A stretch of 64,000 nt of DNA. Origin: Ideonella livida (GTDB lineage Bacteria; Pseudomonadota; Gammaproteobacteria; Burkholderiales; Burkholderiaceae_C). Position 1 is the first letter of the stretch. The number at the start of each line of letters is the position of its first letter. Where the stretch lies: contig NZ_JAAGOH010000012.1 in assembly GCF_010499455.1 (NCBI RefSeq), positions 1 through 64,000 on the forward strand, written 5' to 3'. The notes beneath the pieces were generated by a model. It made no database searches and was not told the origin of the DNA. It saw nothing but the letters and a program-made list of their open reading frames with translations. A program made the translations under genes and the position numbers. Positions 18,266-28,140 of this stretch are shown one piece after another.

Positions 18266-19402
18266 TCAGCGTGCCAGCCAGGTGTCAAAGCGCCGGCGCA
18301 TCGCCTCGCCGTGCTGCAGCCACCAGGCCGTGTCCAGGTTCAGCGAGCGCTTGCGGTACCAGGGCGCGGTGGGCAGCAGGTGCATCATCACCGGGTCCAC
18401 CAGGCGCGCAGCCGACAGGCGGGTGGGGCCGTAGGCCATCAGCGGCGCCATGGCCGCCATGGTGGCCGGCCGGGTGGCAAAGCGCAGAAAGTCACGCGCC
18501 GCCGCCGGGTGCGGCCCGCCCTTGACGATGCCCAGGCCGGTGACGCTGAGCAACTGCCCGTCCCAGATGAAGCGCAGCGAGCCCGCGCCCTTGAGCATGG
18601 CGGCATAGGCCCGGCCGTTGTAGGTGCTGCTCATCACCACCTCACCACGGGCCAGCAGCTGCAGCGGCGTGGCCGGGTCGTCCCACCAGACGATGCGCGA
18701 CTTCAGGGTGTCGAGCTTGCGAAAGGCGCGCTCCACCCCGGCCGGGGTGGAGAGCACCGCGTAAACCTGCTCCACCGGCACGCCATCGGCCAGCAGCGCC
18801 CACTCCAGATTGCCCTCGGGCGTGCGGCGCAGGCCCCGCTTGCCGGGGAAACGCTCCAGGTCGAACAGGTCGGCCAGGGTGCGGGGGTCGTGGCTGGCCT
18901 GGGCCTGGCGCCGGTGCACCAGCACGATGGACCAGACGGTGGTGCCCGCCAGGCAGGGGGTGAGCGTGCCCGGGGGATAGTCGTCTTGCGGGGCCTCGCC
19001 CTGGGTGCCGGGCTCCAGGCTGGCGGGGTCGATGCGCTCCAGCAGGCCCAGGCGGCAGGCCTCCAGCGCATCGCCCATGACCAGGTCGACCACGTCCCAC
19101 TCCATGCGGCCGGCCGCCTGCTGGGCACGCAGCTGGGCCAGGCCGCCGGCGTACTCCTGCACCTGCACCCGCAGCCCGGTCTGGGCGCTGAACGGGCCCA
19201 CCAGCGTCTGTTGCTGGGCCTGGGCATAGCTGCCGCCCCAGGAGGTGAAGACCAGACCGGGCTCGGCGGGCGTTGCGGGGGCCGCCGCCGCCGGCACCAC
19301 GCCAAGGCCCGCCCACCCGGCCGCCAGGGCCCCAACCCACAGGGTCAAGGCCCCCACCGCCCGCCGCCACCCGATGCCCGTCTGGAAGAACGCCATGCCC
19401 AT
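18266..19402 (-). CDS. PotD-like polyamine/solute-binding protein, orphan
   Basis: 378 residues. After a hydrophobic signal sequence, the mature protein begins near LVFTSWGGSYAQAQQQ, typical of spermidine/putrescine-type (family 1) binding proteins. Other family features are WDVVDLVMGDALEACRLGLLE and a hinge region with FPGKRGLRRTPEG. No permease or ATPase gene is adjacent, so it either pairs with a transporter elsewhere or acts as a stand-alone binder. Start MGMAFFQ is chosen; MAFFQ two codons later is equally possible. It is divergent from purU. Confidence 0.78.
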   Translation of the reverse strand: MGMAFFQTGIGWRRAVGALTLWVGALAAGWAGLGVVPAAAAPATPAEPGLVFTSWGGSYAQAQQQTLVGPFSAQTGLRVQVQEYAGGLAQLRAQQAAGRMEWDVVDLVMGDALEACRLGLLERIDPASLEPGTQGEAPQDDYPPGTLTPCLAGTTVWSIVLVHRRQAQASHDPRTLADLFDLERFPGKRGLRRTPEGNLEWALLADGVPVEQVYAVLSTPAGVERAFRKLDTLKSRIVWWDDPATPLQLLARGEVVMSSTYNGRAYAAMLKGAGSLRFIWDGQLLSVTGLGIVKGGPHPAAARDFLRFATRPATMAAMAPLMAYGPTRLSAARLVDPVMMHLLPTAPWYRKRSLNLDTAWWLQHGEAMRRRFDTWLAR

Positions 19403-19675
19403 CCCCTGTCCCTGCGCCGTCCGGTGGCGCACGCCACCGTTCCACCCACCCACCCGCGTGGCGGCCTGGTGCCGCCCCACGGACCCAAGGGGAAACCCCT
19501 GGTGGGACGTTAGCCAGCGGCTCGGCCAGCGCTTGGACGGGGGCGTCATGCAGGCCGCCCAAATTCGACATGGGGACCAACAGGGGCACCGCCACCGGGC
19601 GACCGGCAAGGCCCGGCCAGCGGCCCGCGGCCGCACCGGGGTCTGCCCGTAGGCGGGCGCAATCGGACAAGGCGG

Positions 19676-19717
19676 TGACGCCTCCAGTCAAGTGGCGCCG
19701 CCCGCGCTCACTGACAG
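19676..19717 (+). promoter_or_regulatory. Putative GbdR operator upstream of purU
   Basis: TGACGC-N7-CAAGTGGC begins at 19676 and ends its second 21-base register about 51 bases before the purU start. The second half-site is weaker (only TCA of TCAAG kept). The remaining divergent region 19403-19675 shows nothing recognisable. Confidence 0.45.
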
Positions 19718-19768
19718 TTCGGGCCCAAAGCGCCCCGTCCCCGACCTTGCGAGATTGCGAGAGCCCCC

Positions 19769-20665
19769 ATGTCCACTCCCCCCCGTCCCCCCAGCCGCTA
19801 CGCCCTGCAGGTGGTCTGCCGCAGCGCGGCCGGCCAGGTTGCCGCCATGGCCGCGCTGATCGAGCGCCACGGCGGTTATGTCGAGGAGTTCGCGGTGCAC
19901 GACGACCGCCCCAGCGAGCGCTTCTTCCTGCGGGCGGTGTTCCGCCGGGCCGAAAGCGCCGAGAGCGCCGGCACCGCCGCCACCGCCCTGGCCACCATGC
20001 GCGCCGACCTGGACCAGGTGGCCCCGGGCATCCAGGCCCTGCACTGGCGCCTGCACGACCTGGCCCAGCGCCCCCGCGTGCTGCTGATGGTCTCGCGCCT
20101 GGAGCATTGCCTGGTGGACCTGCTGACCGGCTGGCGCCGCGGCGAGCTGGCCATGGACCCGGTGGGCGTGGTCTCCAACCACGAGGAGCTGCGCGGCCTG
20201 GCCGAGGCCGCCGGCCTGCCCTTCACCTACCTGCCGATCACGGCCGACACCAAGGCGGCGCAAGAAGCGCGGCTGCTGGAACTGGTCCGCCAGCAGGCGG
20301 TGGACTTTGTGGTGCTGGCGCGCTACATGCAGGTGCTCTCCGACGGGCTGTGCGCCCAGTTGGCCGGCCGCATCCTCAACATCCACCACGGCCTGCTGCC
20401 GGCCTTCAAAGGCGCCCGGCCCTACCACCAGGCCTTCGAGCGCGGGGTCAAGCTGATCGGCGCCACCGCCCACTTCGCCACGCCCGACCTGGACGAGGGC
20501 CCCATCATCGCCCAGGCCACCGAATCGGTGGACCATGCACAAAGCCCGGAAGACCTGCTGGACGTGGGCCGCCGGCTGGAATGCACCACCCTGTCGCGCG
20601 CACTGCGCAGCGTGCTGGAGCACCGGGTCTTCATCAACGGCCAGCGCACGGTGGTGCTCAAGTGA
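19769..20665 (+). CDS. purU: Formyltetrahydrofolate deformylase
   Basis: 298 residues. An N-terminal ACT-like domain (residues 1-85) precedes the formyl-transferase fold. The catalytic motif is NIHHGLLPAFKGA with GATAHFATPDLDEGPII supplying the Asn-His-Asp set. It hydrolyses 10-formyl-THF to formate and THF, freeing folate when demethylation overloads the one-carbon pool. It is first in purU-folB-sdaA, with a GTGA overlap to folB. A second purU copy tied to sarcosine/betaine genes is known in pseudomonads. Confidence 0.93.
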   Translation: MSTPPRPPSRYALQVVCRSAAGQVAAMAALIERHGGYVEEFAVHDDRPSERFFLRAVFRRAESAESAGTAATALATMRADLDQVAPGIQALHWRLHDLAQRPRVLLMVSRLEHCLVDLLTGWRRGELAMDPVGVVSNHEELRGLAEAAGLPFTYLPITADTKAAQEARLLELVRQQAVDFVVLARYMQVLSDGLCAQLAGRILNIHHGLLPAFKGARPYHQAFERGVKLIGATAHFATPDLDEGPIIAQATESVDHAQSPEDLLDVGRRLECTTLSRALRSVLEHRVFINGQRTVVLK

Positions 20666-21108
20666 ACGCGCCCGCCACCGGCCACACCACCCGCCGCATC
20701 GTGCTGCGCCGCGTGCCCTTGCGGGGCCGCATCGGCGTGTACGACTGGGAGCAAACCGAGCCCCAGCCCATGGTGCTGGACCTGGAGTTCGACCTGCCGC
20801 ACACCGCCGCCTGCACCAGTGACGAGCTGGCCGACACGGTGGACTACGCCGAGGTGATCGACCAGCTGCGCGCCCTGGCCCTCTCGCGCCCGCACCGCCT
20901 GGTCGAGGCCATGGCCCACAGCATGTGTGAACTGCTGCGCCAGCGCTTTGGGCTGGAGCGCCTGAACCTGGGCCTGTTCAAGCTGGCGCCCTTCCCCGGG
21001 GCCGAGGTGGGCATCGTGGTGGAGCGCCACGGCCCGCTGCCGGCCTCTGCCCCCACCCTGGCCGCCCCCGGCGCGGCCCGCCCCGAGACCCTTTGGAGCT
21101 GCGCATGA
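20662..21108 (+). CDS. folB: Dihydroneopterin aldolase-like protein (FolB family)
   Basis: 148 residues from a GTG start overlapping the purU stop by four bases. The T-fold sequence [25 protein letters not shown] and the later [10 protein letters not shown] and [13 protein letters not shown] segments are FolB-like. The C-terminus has an extra Ala/Pro-rich tail of about 25 residues. The enzyme would normally make 6-hydroxymethyl-dihydropterin for folate. In this operon it may raise folate supply for one-carbon handling, or act on a folate derivative. It overlaps sdaA by four bases (ATGA). Confidence 0.8.
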   Translation: MNAPATGHTTRRIVLRRVPLRGRIGVYDWEQTEPQPMVLDLEFDLPHTAACTSDELADTVDYAEVIDQLRALALSRPHRLVEAMAHSMCELLRQRFGLERLNLGLFKLAPFPGAEVGIVVERHGPLPASAPTLAAPGAARPETLWSCA

Positions 21109-22496
21109 CCATCAGCGTGTTCGACCTCTTCAAGATCGGCATTGGCCCGTCCAGCTCGCACACCGTGGGCCCCATGAAGGCCGCGCGCCTGTTCGTGCAA
21201 CGCCTGGACGGCCTGGGCCTGCTCACCCGCTGCACCCGGGTAGAGGTGCAGCTCTACGGCTCACTGGGCGCCACCGGCCGCGGCCACGGCAGCGACAAGG
21301 CGGTGCTGCTGGGCCTGCAGGGCCATGAGCCCGACACCGTGGACGTGGACGCCGTGGACAGCCTGCTGGAGGCCGTGCGCAGCACCGGCCGCCTGCGCCT
21401 GGACGGCCGCCACGACATCGCCTTTGACGAGAAGCGCGACCTGGTGATGCACCGCCGCCGCAGCCTGCCCTTCCACGCCAACGGCATGGCCTGCGCGGCC
21501 TACGACGCCGACGGCAGCCTGCTGGACCAGCACGAGTACTACTCGGTGGGCGGTGGTTTTGTGGTCAGCCACGACACCGGCGCCGACGGCGAGCCCGCCC
21601 CGCGCCTGGTGGCCGACAACCCCCCCCTGCCGGTGCCCTTTCGCACCGGCGAGGAGTTGCTGGCCCGCACCCGGGAGCACGGCTGCAGCATCGCCCAGGT
21701 GATGCGCCGCAACGAGCGCCATTGGCGCACCGATGCCGAGACCGACGCCGGCCTGGCCCGCATCTGGGAGGTGATGCAGGCCTGTGTGCAGCGCGGCTGC
21801 GCCACCGAGGGCGTGCTGCCCGGCGGCTTCAAGGTCAAGCGCCGTGCCCGCGCCCTGCACCAGCACCTGCTGGCCCGGGCCGAAGCGGCCGTGGGCGACC
21901 CGCTGCTGGTTATGGACTGGGTCAACCTCTACGCCCTGGCGGTGAATGAGGAAAACGCCGCCGGCGGCCGCGTGGTGACCGCGCCCACCAACGGCGCGGC
22001 CGGCATCGTGCCCGCCGTGCTGCATTACTACAGCCGCTTTGTGCCCGGCGCCAACGCCCAGGGGGTGCAAGACTTCCTGCTCACCGCCGCCGCCATTGGC
22101 ATCCTCTACAAGGAGAACGCCAGCATCAGCGGCGCCGAGGTGGGCTGCCAGGGTGAGGTGGGCGTGGCCTGCTCCATGGCCGCCGGAGCCCTGTGCGCCG
22201 TCATGGGCGGCACCCCCGAGCAGGTGGAGAACGCCGCCGAGATCGGCATGGAGCACCACCTGGGCCTGACCTGCGACCCCGTGGGCGGCCTGGTGCAGAT
22301 CCCCTGCATCGAGCGCAACGCCATCGCCTCGGTCAAGGCCATCAACGCCGCGCGCATGGCGCTGCGCGGCGACGGCACGCACCACGTCAGCCTGGACAAG
22401 GTCATCAAGACCATGCGCGAAACGGGCGCCGACATGCTGACCAAATACAAGGAAACGGCCCGCGGCGGCCTGGCGGTGAACATCGTCGAATGCTGA
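21105..22496 (+). CDS. sdaA: L-serine ammonia-lyase, iron-sulfur type
   Basis: 463 residues, single-chain enzyme with the N-terminal beta and C-terminal alpha domains fused. The start region [22 protein letters not shown] is diagnostic. Cysteines for the 4Fe-4S cluster lie in [23 protein letters not shown] and IPCIERN segments. It deaminates serine to pyruvate and ammonia, the final step feeding betaine carbon into central metabolism. It is translationally coupled to folB; soxB follows after 137 bases with its own operator. Confidence 0.95.
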   Translation: MTISVFDLFKIGIGPSSSHTVGPMKAARLFVQRLDGLGLLTRCTRVEVQLYGSLGATGRGHGSDKAVLLGLQGHEPDTVDVDAVDSLLEAVRSTGRLRLDGRHDIAFDEKRDLVMHRRRSLPFHANGMACAAYDADGSLLDQHEYYSVGGGFVVSHDTGADGEPAPRLVADNPPLPVPFRTGEELLARTREHGCSIAQVMRRNERHWRTDAETDAGLARIWEVMQACVQRGCATEGVLPGGFKVKRRARALHQHLLARAEAAVGDPLLVMDWVNLYALAVNEENAAGGRVVTAPTNGAAGIVPAVLHYYSRFVPGANAQGVQDFLLTAAAIGILYKENASISGAEVGCQGEVGVACSMAAGALCAVMGGTPEQVENAAEIGMEHHLGLTCDPVGGLVQIPCIERNAIASVKAINAARMALRGDGTHHVSLDKVIKTMRETGADMLTKYKETARGGLAVNIVEC

Positions 22497-22537
22497 AGCA
22501 CGCCGGCGCCCGCCCGGCGCCGGCCCCCTGGGAGCGG

Positions 22538-22579
22538 TGACGCAGCCGGTCAAGCGCGTGTCGCTCCAAGCCAAATCGA
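22538..22579 (+). promoter_or_regulatory. Putative GbdR tandem operator upstream of soxBDAG
   Basis: This is the clearest tandem copy. TGACGC-N7-CAAG at 22538 is followed exactly 21 bases later by TGTCGC-N7-CAAA at 22559. The site ends 54 bases before the soxB GTG start, a position consistent with overlap of the -35 region and class II activation. Confidence 0.6.
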
Positions 22580-22633
22580 TGCGGGCGATCCCTCGAAGAA
22601 TCACCGCATCGACAACCTCTGAGGAGCCTCTCA

Positions 22634-23890
22634 GTGCAAGGCCAGAAATACTCGGTGTGGAGCCTGCTCAAGCACGGCCTGCGCCACCACAAGACCTGGG
22701 AGCCGGCCTGGACCCGCAACCCCCTGCAGTCCAGCTACGACGTGGTCATCATCGGCGGCGGCGGCCATGGCCTGGCCACCGCCTACTACCTGGCCAAGAA
22801 CCACAAGGTCGGCCGCATCGCGGTGCTGGAGAAGGGCTACCTGGGGGGCGGCAACACGGCGCGCAACACCACCATCGTGCGCTCCAACTACCTGTGGGAC
22901 GAGGCCGCGCTGCTGTATGAGCACGGCATGAAGCTCTGGGAAGGCCTGACCGAGGACCTCAACTTCAACGTCATGTTCAGCCAGCGCGGCGTGTTCAACC
23001 TGGGCCACACCCTGCAGGACATGCGCGACATCGAGCGCCGGGTCAACGCCAACCGCCTGCAGGGCATTGACGCCCATGTGCTCAGCGCCGCCGAGGTCAA
23101 GGACAAGATCCCCCAGCTCGACTGCAGCCGCAGCCGCCGCTACCCCGTGCTGGGCGCCAGCTGGCAGCCGCGCGCCGGCATTGCCCACCACGACGCGGTG
23201 GCCCGCGGCTTTGCCCGCGCCGCCAGCAAGCTGGGCGTGGACCTGATCGAGAACTGCGAAGTCACCGGCATCGACATCCAGGGCGGCCGCGTGCAGGGCG
23301 TGCAGACCAGCCAAGGCTATGTGAAGGCGGGCCGCGTGGGCTGCGTGGCCGCGGGCCATTCCTCGGTGCTGGCACGCATGGCCGGCATCCGCCTGCCCAT
23401 TGAGAGCCACCCCCTGCAGGCCTTCGTCTCGGAGTCCATGCAGCGTGTCATCGACACCGTCATCATGAGCAACGCGGTGCACGGCTACCTCAGCCAGTCT
23501 GACAAGGGCGAGCTGGTGATTGGCGCGGGCATTGACAGCTACCTGGGCTACGGCCAGCGCGGCAGCCCGCACGTCATCGACCACACCGCCGCGGCCATCA
23601 TCGAGCTGTTCCCGCAGTTCTCGCGCGTGCGCATGAACCGCCAGTGGGGCGGCATCGTCGACGTCTCGCCCGACGCCTGCCCCATCATCAGCAAGACCCC
23701 GGTGCAGGGCCTGTACTTCAACTGCGGCTGGGGCACCGGCGGCTTCAAGGCCACCCCGGGCTCGGGCCACGTCTTCGCCCACACCATCGCCCACGACGCG
23801 CCGCACCCGCTCAATGCCGCCTTCGCGCTGGACCGTTTCCACAGCGGCCACCTGATCGACGAGCACGGCGCCGCCGCCGTGGCGCACTGA
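22634..23890 (+). CDS. soxB: Sarcosine oxidase beta subunit
   Basis: 418 residues, heterotetrameric sarcosine oxidase beta chain with covalent FMN and FAD. The N-terminus [19 protein letters not shown] is typical, followed by the dinucleotide fold [18 protein letters not shown] at about residues 36-53. C-terminal [20 protein letters not shown] is the conserved flavin region. It oxidises sarcosine to glycine, H2O2 and 5,10-methylene-THF with SoxA, SoxD and SoxG. The GTG start has GAGGAG seven bases upstream. It is first in soxB-soxD-soxA-soxG. Confidence 0.95.
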   Translation: MQGQKYSVWSLLKHGLRHHKTWEPAWTRNPLQSSYDVVIIGGGGHGLATAYYLAKNHKVGRIAVLEKGYLGGGNTARNTTIVRSNYLWDEAALLYEHGMKLWEGLTEDLNFNVMFSQRGVFNLGHTLQDMRDIERRVNANRLQGIDAHVLSAAEVKDKIPQLDCSRSRRYPVLGASWQPRAGIAHHDAVARGFARAASKLGVDLIENCEVTGIDIQGGRVQGVQTSQGYVKAGRVGCVAAGHSSVLARMAGIRLPIESHPLQAFVSESMQRVIDTVIMSNAVHGYLSQSDKGELVIGAGIDSYLGYGQRGSPHVIDHTAAAIIELFPQFSRVRMNRQWGGIVDVSPDACPIISKTPVQGLYFNCGWGTGGFKATPGSGHVFAHTIAHDAPHPLNAAFALDRFHSGHLIDEHGAAAVAH

Positions 23891-23921
23891 CCCCCTCTTC
23901 CTCCTGCCACAGGACATCCCC

Positions 23922-24233
23922 ATGCTCCGACTGCACTGCCCGCACTGCCAGGCGCTCCGCGACGAAGAGGAGTTCAGCTACGCCGGCGAGGCCTACATCC
24001 CCCGGCCCGCCCGGCCCGATGAGATTGACGACGCCACCTGGGGCAACTACCTCTTCATGCGCCGCAACACCAAGGGCTGGTTCTGGGAACAGTGGCAGCA
24101 CACCGCCGGCTGCCGCAAGGTGTTTGCCGTGCGCCGCCACACCGCCACCTACGAGATCTCCGGCAGCTGGACGCTGGCCGAAGGCAAGCCCCTTTTCGAG
24201 GCCGAGATGAAGGCCCAGGGAGAAACCGCATGA
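23922..24233 (+). CDS. soxD: Sarcosine oxidase delta subunit
   Basis: 103 residues. It begins MLRLHCPHCQALRDEEEF, the zinc-binding CPHC motif of the delta subunit, and contains NTKGWFWEQWQHTAGCRKVF. It is a small structural subunit binding zinc in the tetrameric enzyme. The stop overlaps the soxA start (ATGA). Confidence 0.95.
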   Translation: MLRLHCPHCQALRDEEEFSYAGEAYIPRPARPDEIDDATWGNYLFMRRNTKGWFWEQWQHTAGCRKVFAVRRHTATYEISGSWTLAEGKPLFEAEMKAQGETA

Positions 24234-27200
24234 CCGCCCGCCGAGTCGACATCGCCGGCACCCGCATTGACCGCAGCCGCGCGGTGCACTTCCAGTTCGA
24301 CGGTGAGGCCCTGAGCGGCTTTGCCGGCGACACCCTGGCCTCGGCCCTGCTGGCCAGCGGCAAGCAGCGCCTGGCCCGCAGCTTCAAGTACGGCCGCCCG
24401 CGCGGCCTGCTGGGCGCCGGCCCCGAAGAGCCCAACGCCCTGGTGCAGATGGAGCAGGGCGCCCACACCGTGCCCAACATCAAGGCCACCCAGGCCGAGC
24501 TGTACGACGGCCTGCGCGCCGGCTCCACCTCGGGCTGGCCCTCGCTGGACTTTGACCTCAAGGCCGTGCTGGGCAAAGCCTCGCGCTTCATGCCCGCGGG
24601 CTTCTACAGCAAGACCTTCAAGTGGCCGCGCAGCTTCTGGCCGACCTATGAGGCGGTGATCCGCAAGTTCGCCGGCTTTGGCAGCGCCCCCACCGAGCCC
24701 GATCCCGATCACTACGACCACCTGCACCACCATGTGGACGTGGCGGTGGTGGGCGGCGGCGCCGCCGGCCTGCTGGCCGCGCTGCAGGCCGGCCGCGCCG
24801 GCCTGCGCACCGTGCTGGTGGACGAGCAAAGCGAGCTGGGCGGCTGGCTGCTGTCAGACCCCGACGCCCACCTGGACGGCCGCGACCGCGACGGCTTTCT
24901 GGCCGCCACCCTGGCCGAGCTGCGTGGCATGCCCCATGTGCAGTGCCTGCCCCGCACCACCGCCTTCGGCCTGTACCAGGACAACCTGCTGCTGGCCGTG
25001 GAGCTGCTGCAGGACCACCTGCCCCTGGGCGCGCGCCTGCCCCACCAGCCGCGCCAGCGCCAACACAAAATCCGCGCCCACCAGGTGGTGCTGGCCACCG
25101 GCGCCATTGAACGCCCGCTGGTCTTTGGCAACAACGACCTGCCCGGCGTCATGACCGTCTCGGCCGGCCAGACCTACCTGCGCCGCTACGGCGTGCGGGT
25201 GGGCGATCAGGTGGTCGTCACCGGCACCAGCGACCTGATCTATGACGCCGCCAACGCCCTGGCCCGCGCCGGCGCCCAGGTGCAGGTGGTGGACCCCCGC
25301 ACCCAACGCTTTGCCCGCCGCCTGGAGGCCGGGGTGCAGGTGCACCAAGGCTTTGCCGTGGGCGAGGCCTGCGGCCGCGGCCAGGTGCGCGCGGCCAAGC
25401 TGGTGCGCCTGCATGCCGAACGCGACGAAGTCGTCGGCGCCGGGCCCACCCTGCGCTGCGACGCCCTGCTGACCTCCGGCGGCCTCTCGCCCACCGTACA
25501 CCTGTTCTGCCACGACGGCCGCCGCCCCCAGTGGGACGACGCCTGCGCCGCCTTTGTGGCCCCGCGCGCCGGCCGCGAGGGCGTGGCCTGCGTGGGCGCC
25601 GTCACCGGCGCCTTTGAACTGCCCGACGCCCTGGCCCAAACCACCGAGGCCATGCGCCAGGTGCTGCAAGCCCTGGGCCGCCCCGCCAAGCTGAGCGCGC
25701 CGAACTGCCGCCACCAACCGCGCCAGCCCGCCCGCCCGCTGTTCCGCGTGCCCGATGGCCGCCCCGAGGGCGAAGGCGCCAAGGCCTTTGTGGACTACCA
25801 GAACGACGTGACCGCGGCCGACATCGAGCTGTCCATCCGCGAGAACTGGCAGCACATCGAGCACGTCAAGCGCTTCACCGCACTGGGCTTTGGCACCGAC
25901 CAGGGCAAGCTGTCCAACGTCAACGGCTTTGTCATCGCCGCCCGCACCCTCAAGCGCCCGGTGGGCGAGGTCAGCACCACCACCTACCGCCCGGCCTACA
26001 CCCCGGTGTCACTGGGCGTGCTGGCCGGCACCATGGAAGGCGACACCTTCGACCCGGTGCGCACCACCGCCATCCACGCCAGCCACACCGCGCGCAACGC
26101 GGCCCTGGAACCCGTGGGCAACTGGATGCGCCCCTGGTACTTCCCCAAACCGGGCGAAGACCTGCACGCCGCCGTGGCGCGCGAATGCCTGGCCGCCCGC
26201 CAGGGCGTGGCCGTCATGGACGCCTCCACCCTGGGCAAGATCCAGATCGACGGCCCGGACGCCCGCGAATTCCTCAACCGCGTGTACTCCAACGCCTGGA
26301 GCCAACTGGCCCCCGGCAAGTGCCGCTACGGCCTGATGCTTGACGAGAACGGCATGGTCATGGACGACGGCGTCACCGCCTGCGTCTCTGACACCCAGTT
26401 CTACATGACCACCACCACCGGCGGCGCCGCCAAGGTGCTCAACTGGCTGGAGCGCTGGCACCAGACCGAATGGCCTGAGCTGCGCGTGTGGATGACCTCC
26501 GTCACCGACCACTGGTCCACCGTGGCCCTGGTGGGCCCCAAGTCCCGCCAAGTGCTGGCCCGCCTGTGCCAAGACATCGACCTCTCCCCCGAGGCCTTCA
26601 AGTTCATGGACTGGCGCGCCGGCACCGTGGCCGGCCTGCCCTGCCGCGTGTTCCGCATCAGCTTCTCGGGCGAGGTGAGCTTTGAGCTGAACGTGGAGTC
26701 GGGCTACGGCCATGCCCTGTGGGAAGCGGTGATGAAGGCCGGGGCCGACTTCGGCATCACCCCCTACGGCACCGAATCCATGCACGTGCTGCGGGCCGAA
26801 AAGGGCTTCATCATCGTCGGCCAAGACACCGACGGCTCCATGACCCCGGTGGACCTGGGCATGGGCTGGGCCCTGTCCATGAAGAAGTCCTTCAGCTTCC
26901 TGGGCAAGCGCTCTTTGGCGCGCAGCGACACCACCCGCAGCGACCGCAAACAACTGGTGGGCCTGCTGCCCGAAGACCCCAACCAGGTGCTGGCCGAAGG
27001 CGCGCAAATCCTGGAGCACGAAGTGCCCGGCCCGGCGCCCGCCCCCATGCTGGGCCACGTGACCAGCAGCTACCGCAGCCCCGAGCTGGGCCGCGCCATC
27101 GCCCTGGCGGTGGTGCGCGGCGGCGCCCAGCGCCAAGGCCAGCGCCTGTTTGCCATGGCCGGCGACCGCATCACCCCGGTCAAGGTCGTCTCCACCGTGT

Positions 27201-27235
27201 TCATCGATCCCAAGGGAGAGCGTCAACATGCCTGA
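24230..27235 (+). CDS. soxA: Sarcosine oxidase alpha subunit
   Basis: 1001 residues, normal for the family. An N-terminal 2Fe-2S-like/NAD-binding module (about residues 1-110) is followed by a dinucleotide fold (DVAVVGGGAAGLLAALQAG near residue 168). The C-terminal half is a folate-binding aminomethyltransferase (GcvT-like) domain that captures the methyl group as 5,10-methylene-THF (VMDASTLGKIQIDGPDA and MSFLGKRSL-type segments). With SoxB it forms the catalytic core. It overlaps soxD by four bases and soxG by eight. Confidence 0.96.
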   Translation: MTARRVDIAGTRIDRSRAVHFQFDGEALSGFAGDTLASALLASGKQRLARSFKYGRPRGLLGAGPEEPNALVQMEQGAHTVPNIKATQAELYDGLRAGSTSGWPSLDFDLKAVLGKASRFMPAGFYSKTFKWPRSFWPTYEAVIRKFAGFGSAPTEPDPDHYDHLHHHVDVAVVGGGAAGLLAALQAGRAGLRTVLVDEQSELGGWLLSDPDAHLDGRDRDGFLAATLAELRGMPHVQCLPRTTAFGLYQDNLLLAVELLQDHLPLGARLPHQPRQRQHKIRAHQVVLATGAIERPLVFGNNDLPGVMTVSAGQTYLRRYGVRVGDQVVVTGTSDLIYDAANALARAGAQVQVVDPRTQRFARRLEAGVQVHQGFAVGEACGRGQVRAAKLVRLHAERDEVVGAGPTLRCDALLTSGGLSPTVHLFCHDGRRPQWDDACAAFVAPRAGREGVACVGAVTGAFELPDALAQTTEAMRQVLQALGRPAKLSAPNCRHQPRQPARPLFRVPDGRPEGEGAKAFVDYQNDVTAADIELSIRENWQHIEHVKRFTALGFGTDQGKLSNVNGFVIAARTLKRPVGEVSTTTYRPAYTPVSLGVLAGTMEGDTFDPVRTTAIHASHTARNAALEPVGNWMRPWYFPKPGEDLHAAVARECLAARQGVAVMDASTLGKIQIDGPDAREFLNRVYSNAWSQLAPGKCRYGLMLDENGMVMDDGVTACVSDTQFYMTTTTGGAAKVLNWLERWHQTEWPELRVWMTSVTDHWSTVALVGPKSRQVLARLCQDIDLSPEAFKFMDWRAGTVAGLPCRVFRISFSGEVSFELNVESGYGHALWEAVMKAGADFGITPYGTESMHVLRAEKGFIIVGQDTDGSMTPVDLGMGWALSMKKSFSFLGKRSLARSDTTRSDRKQLVGLLPEDPNQVLAEGAQILEHEVPGPAPAPMLGHVTSSYRSPELGRAIALAVVRGGAQRQGQRLFAMAGDRITPVKVVSTVFIDPKGERQHA

Positions 27236-27893
27236 GCTCGCGTACTCCATCCCGGCCACGGCCCTGCGCTCGCCCCTGGCCCACCTGCAGCCCGGGGCCA
27301 CCGGCCACACCCCCGCCGCCCTGCGCGCCGCCGAACTGCCCGACCTGGGCTACCTGGTGCTGCGCGGCCACGCCCACGACGCCGCCTTCATGGCCGCCGT
27401 GGCCGGCGTGCTGGGCGCCCCCCTGCCCACCCGCCCCCGCGCCGTGCTCAACTGCCCGGCCGGCCTGGTGCTGTGGCAATCGCCCGACGAATGGTGGCTG
27501 CTGTGCCCCCGCGCCCAGCGCGACACCCTGCTGGCCGCCCTGGGCAGCGCCCTGGCCGGCTGCTTTGCGCAGGTGGTGGACAACAGCGGCGGCTTCACCA
27601 CCCTGCGCCTGAGCGGCCCCCAGCACATGCTGCTGCTGCGCCACCTCACCCCGCATGACGTGGACGCCCTGCCCCTGGGCGACTGCGTCTCCACCGTGGT
27701 CAGCAAAGCCTCCATGGTCATCCTGCGCAGCGACGCCCAGGGCGTGGCCCTGGTCTTCCGCCGCAGCTTTGCCGACTACCTCTGGCGCCTCATCGAACGC
27801 AGCGCCCGCCCCTACGGCCTGGCCCTGTGCGCCCCCGCCCAGTGCCCCGACCCCCTGGTCTCGCCCCTGCTGCCCCCAGCCGCCCGCGGCTGA
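27228..27893 (+). CDS. soxG: Sarcosine oxidase gamma subunit
   Basis: 221 residues of the SoxG family, a GcvT-related non-catalytic fold. Recognisable segments are VLWQSPDEWWLLCP, NSGGFTTLRLSGP and a C-terminal FRRSFADYLWRLIERSARPYG. Start MPELAYS overlaps the end of soxA. It is the last gene of the sox operon and is followed by an intrinsic terminator. Confidence 0.93.
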   Translation: MPELAYSIPATALRSPLAHLQPGATGHTPAALRAAELPDLGYLVLRGHAHDAAFMAAVAGVLGAPLPTRPRAVLNCPAGLVLWQSPDEWWLLCPRAQRDTLLAALGSALAGCFAQVVDNSGGFTTLRLSGPQHMLLLRHLTPHDVDALPLGDCVSTVVSKASMVILRSDAQGVALVFRRSFADYLWRLIERSARPYGLALCAPAQCPDPLVSPLLPPAARG

Positions 27894-27927
27894 TCGCCCG
27901 CACGCGCGCCCCCCATCCCACTGAATG

Positions 27928-27957
27928 AAAACGGCAAGGCCTTGGCCTCGCCGTTTT
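27928..27957 (+). terminator. Intrinsic terminator after soxG
   Basis: AAAACGGCAAGGC and GCCTCGCCGTTTT form a stem with a CTTG loop and one mismatch, 34 bases after the soxG stop. The A-run/T-run symmetry allows action in both directions. It closes the betaine locus. Confidence 0.85.
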
Positions 27958-28140
27958 GCTTTGTGGGCCGCACCAACCCACCCAGGCCCGGCACACCGCC
28001 AGCACCGCGGCCGCCCCATCCCAGCCTGGCCCGCTGGCCACACTTCACCCGCCCGCCCGCGCCCACCGCCATGCGGCTTGACAGCCCGCGCTCATCGCCC
28101 AGAATGGCTACATCTGGAAACTTCAGTGGCACACCCCATG

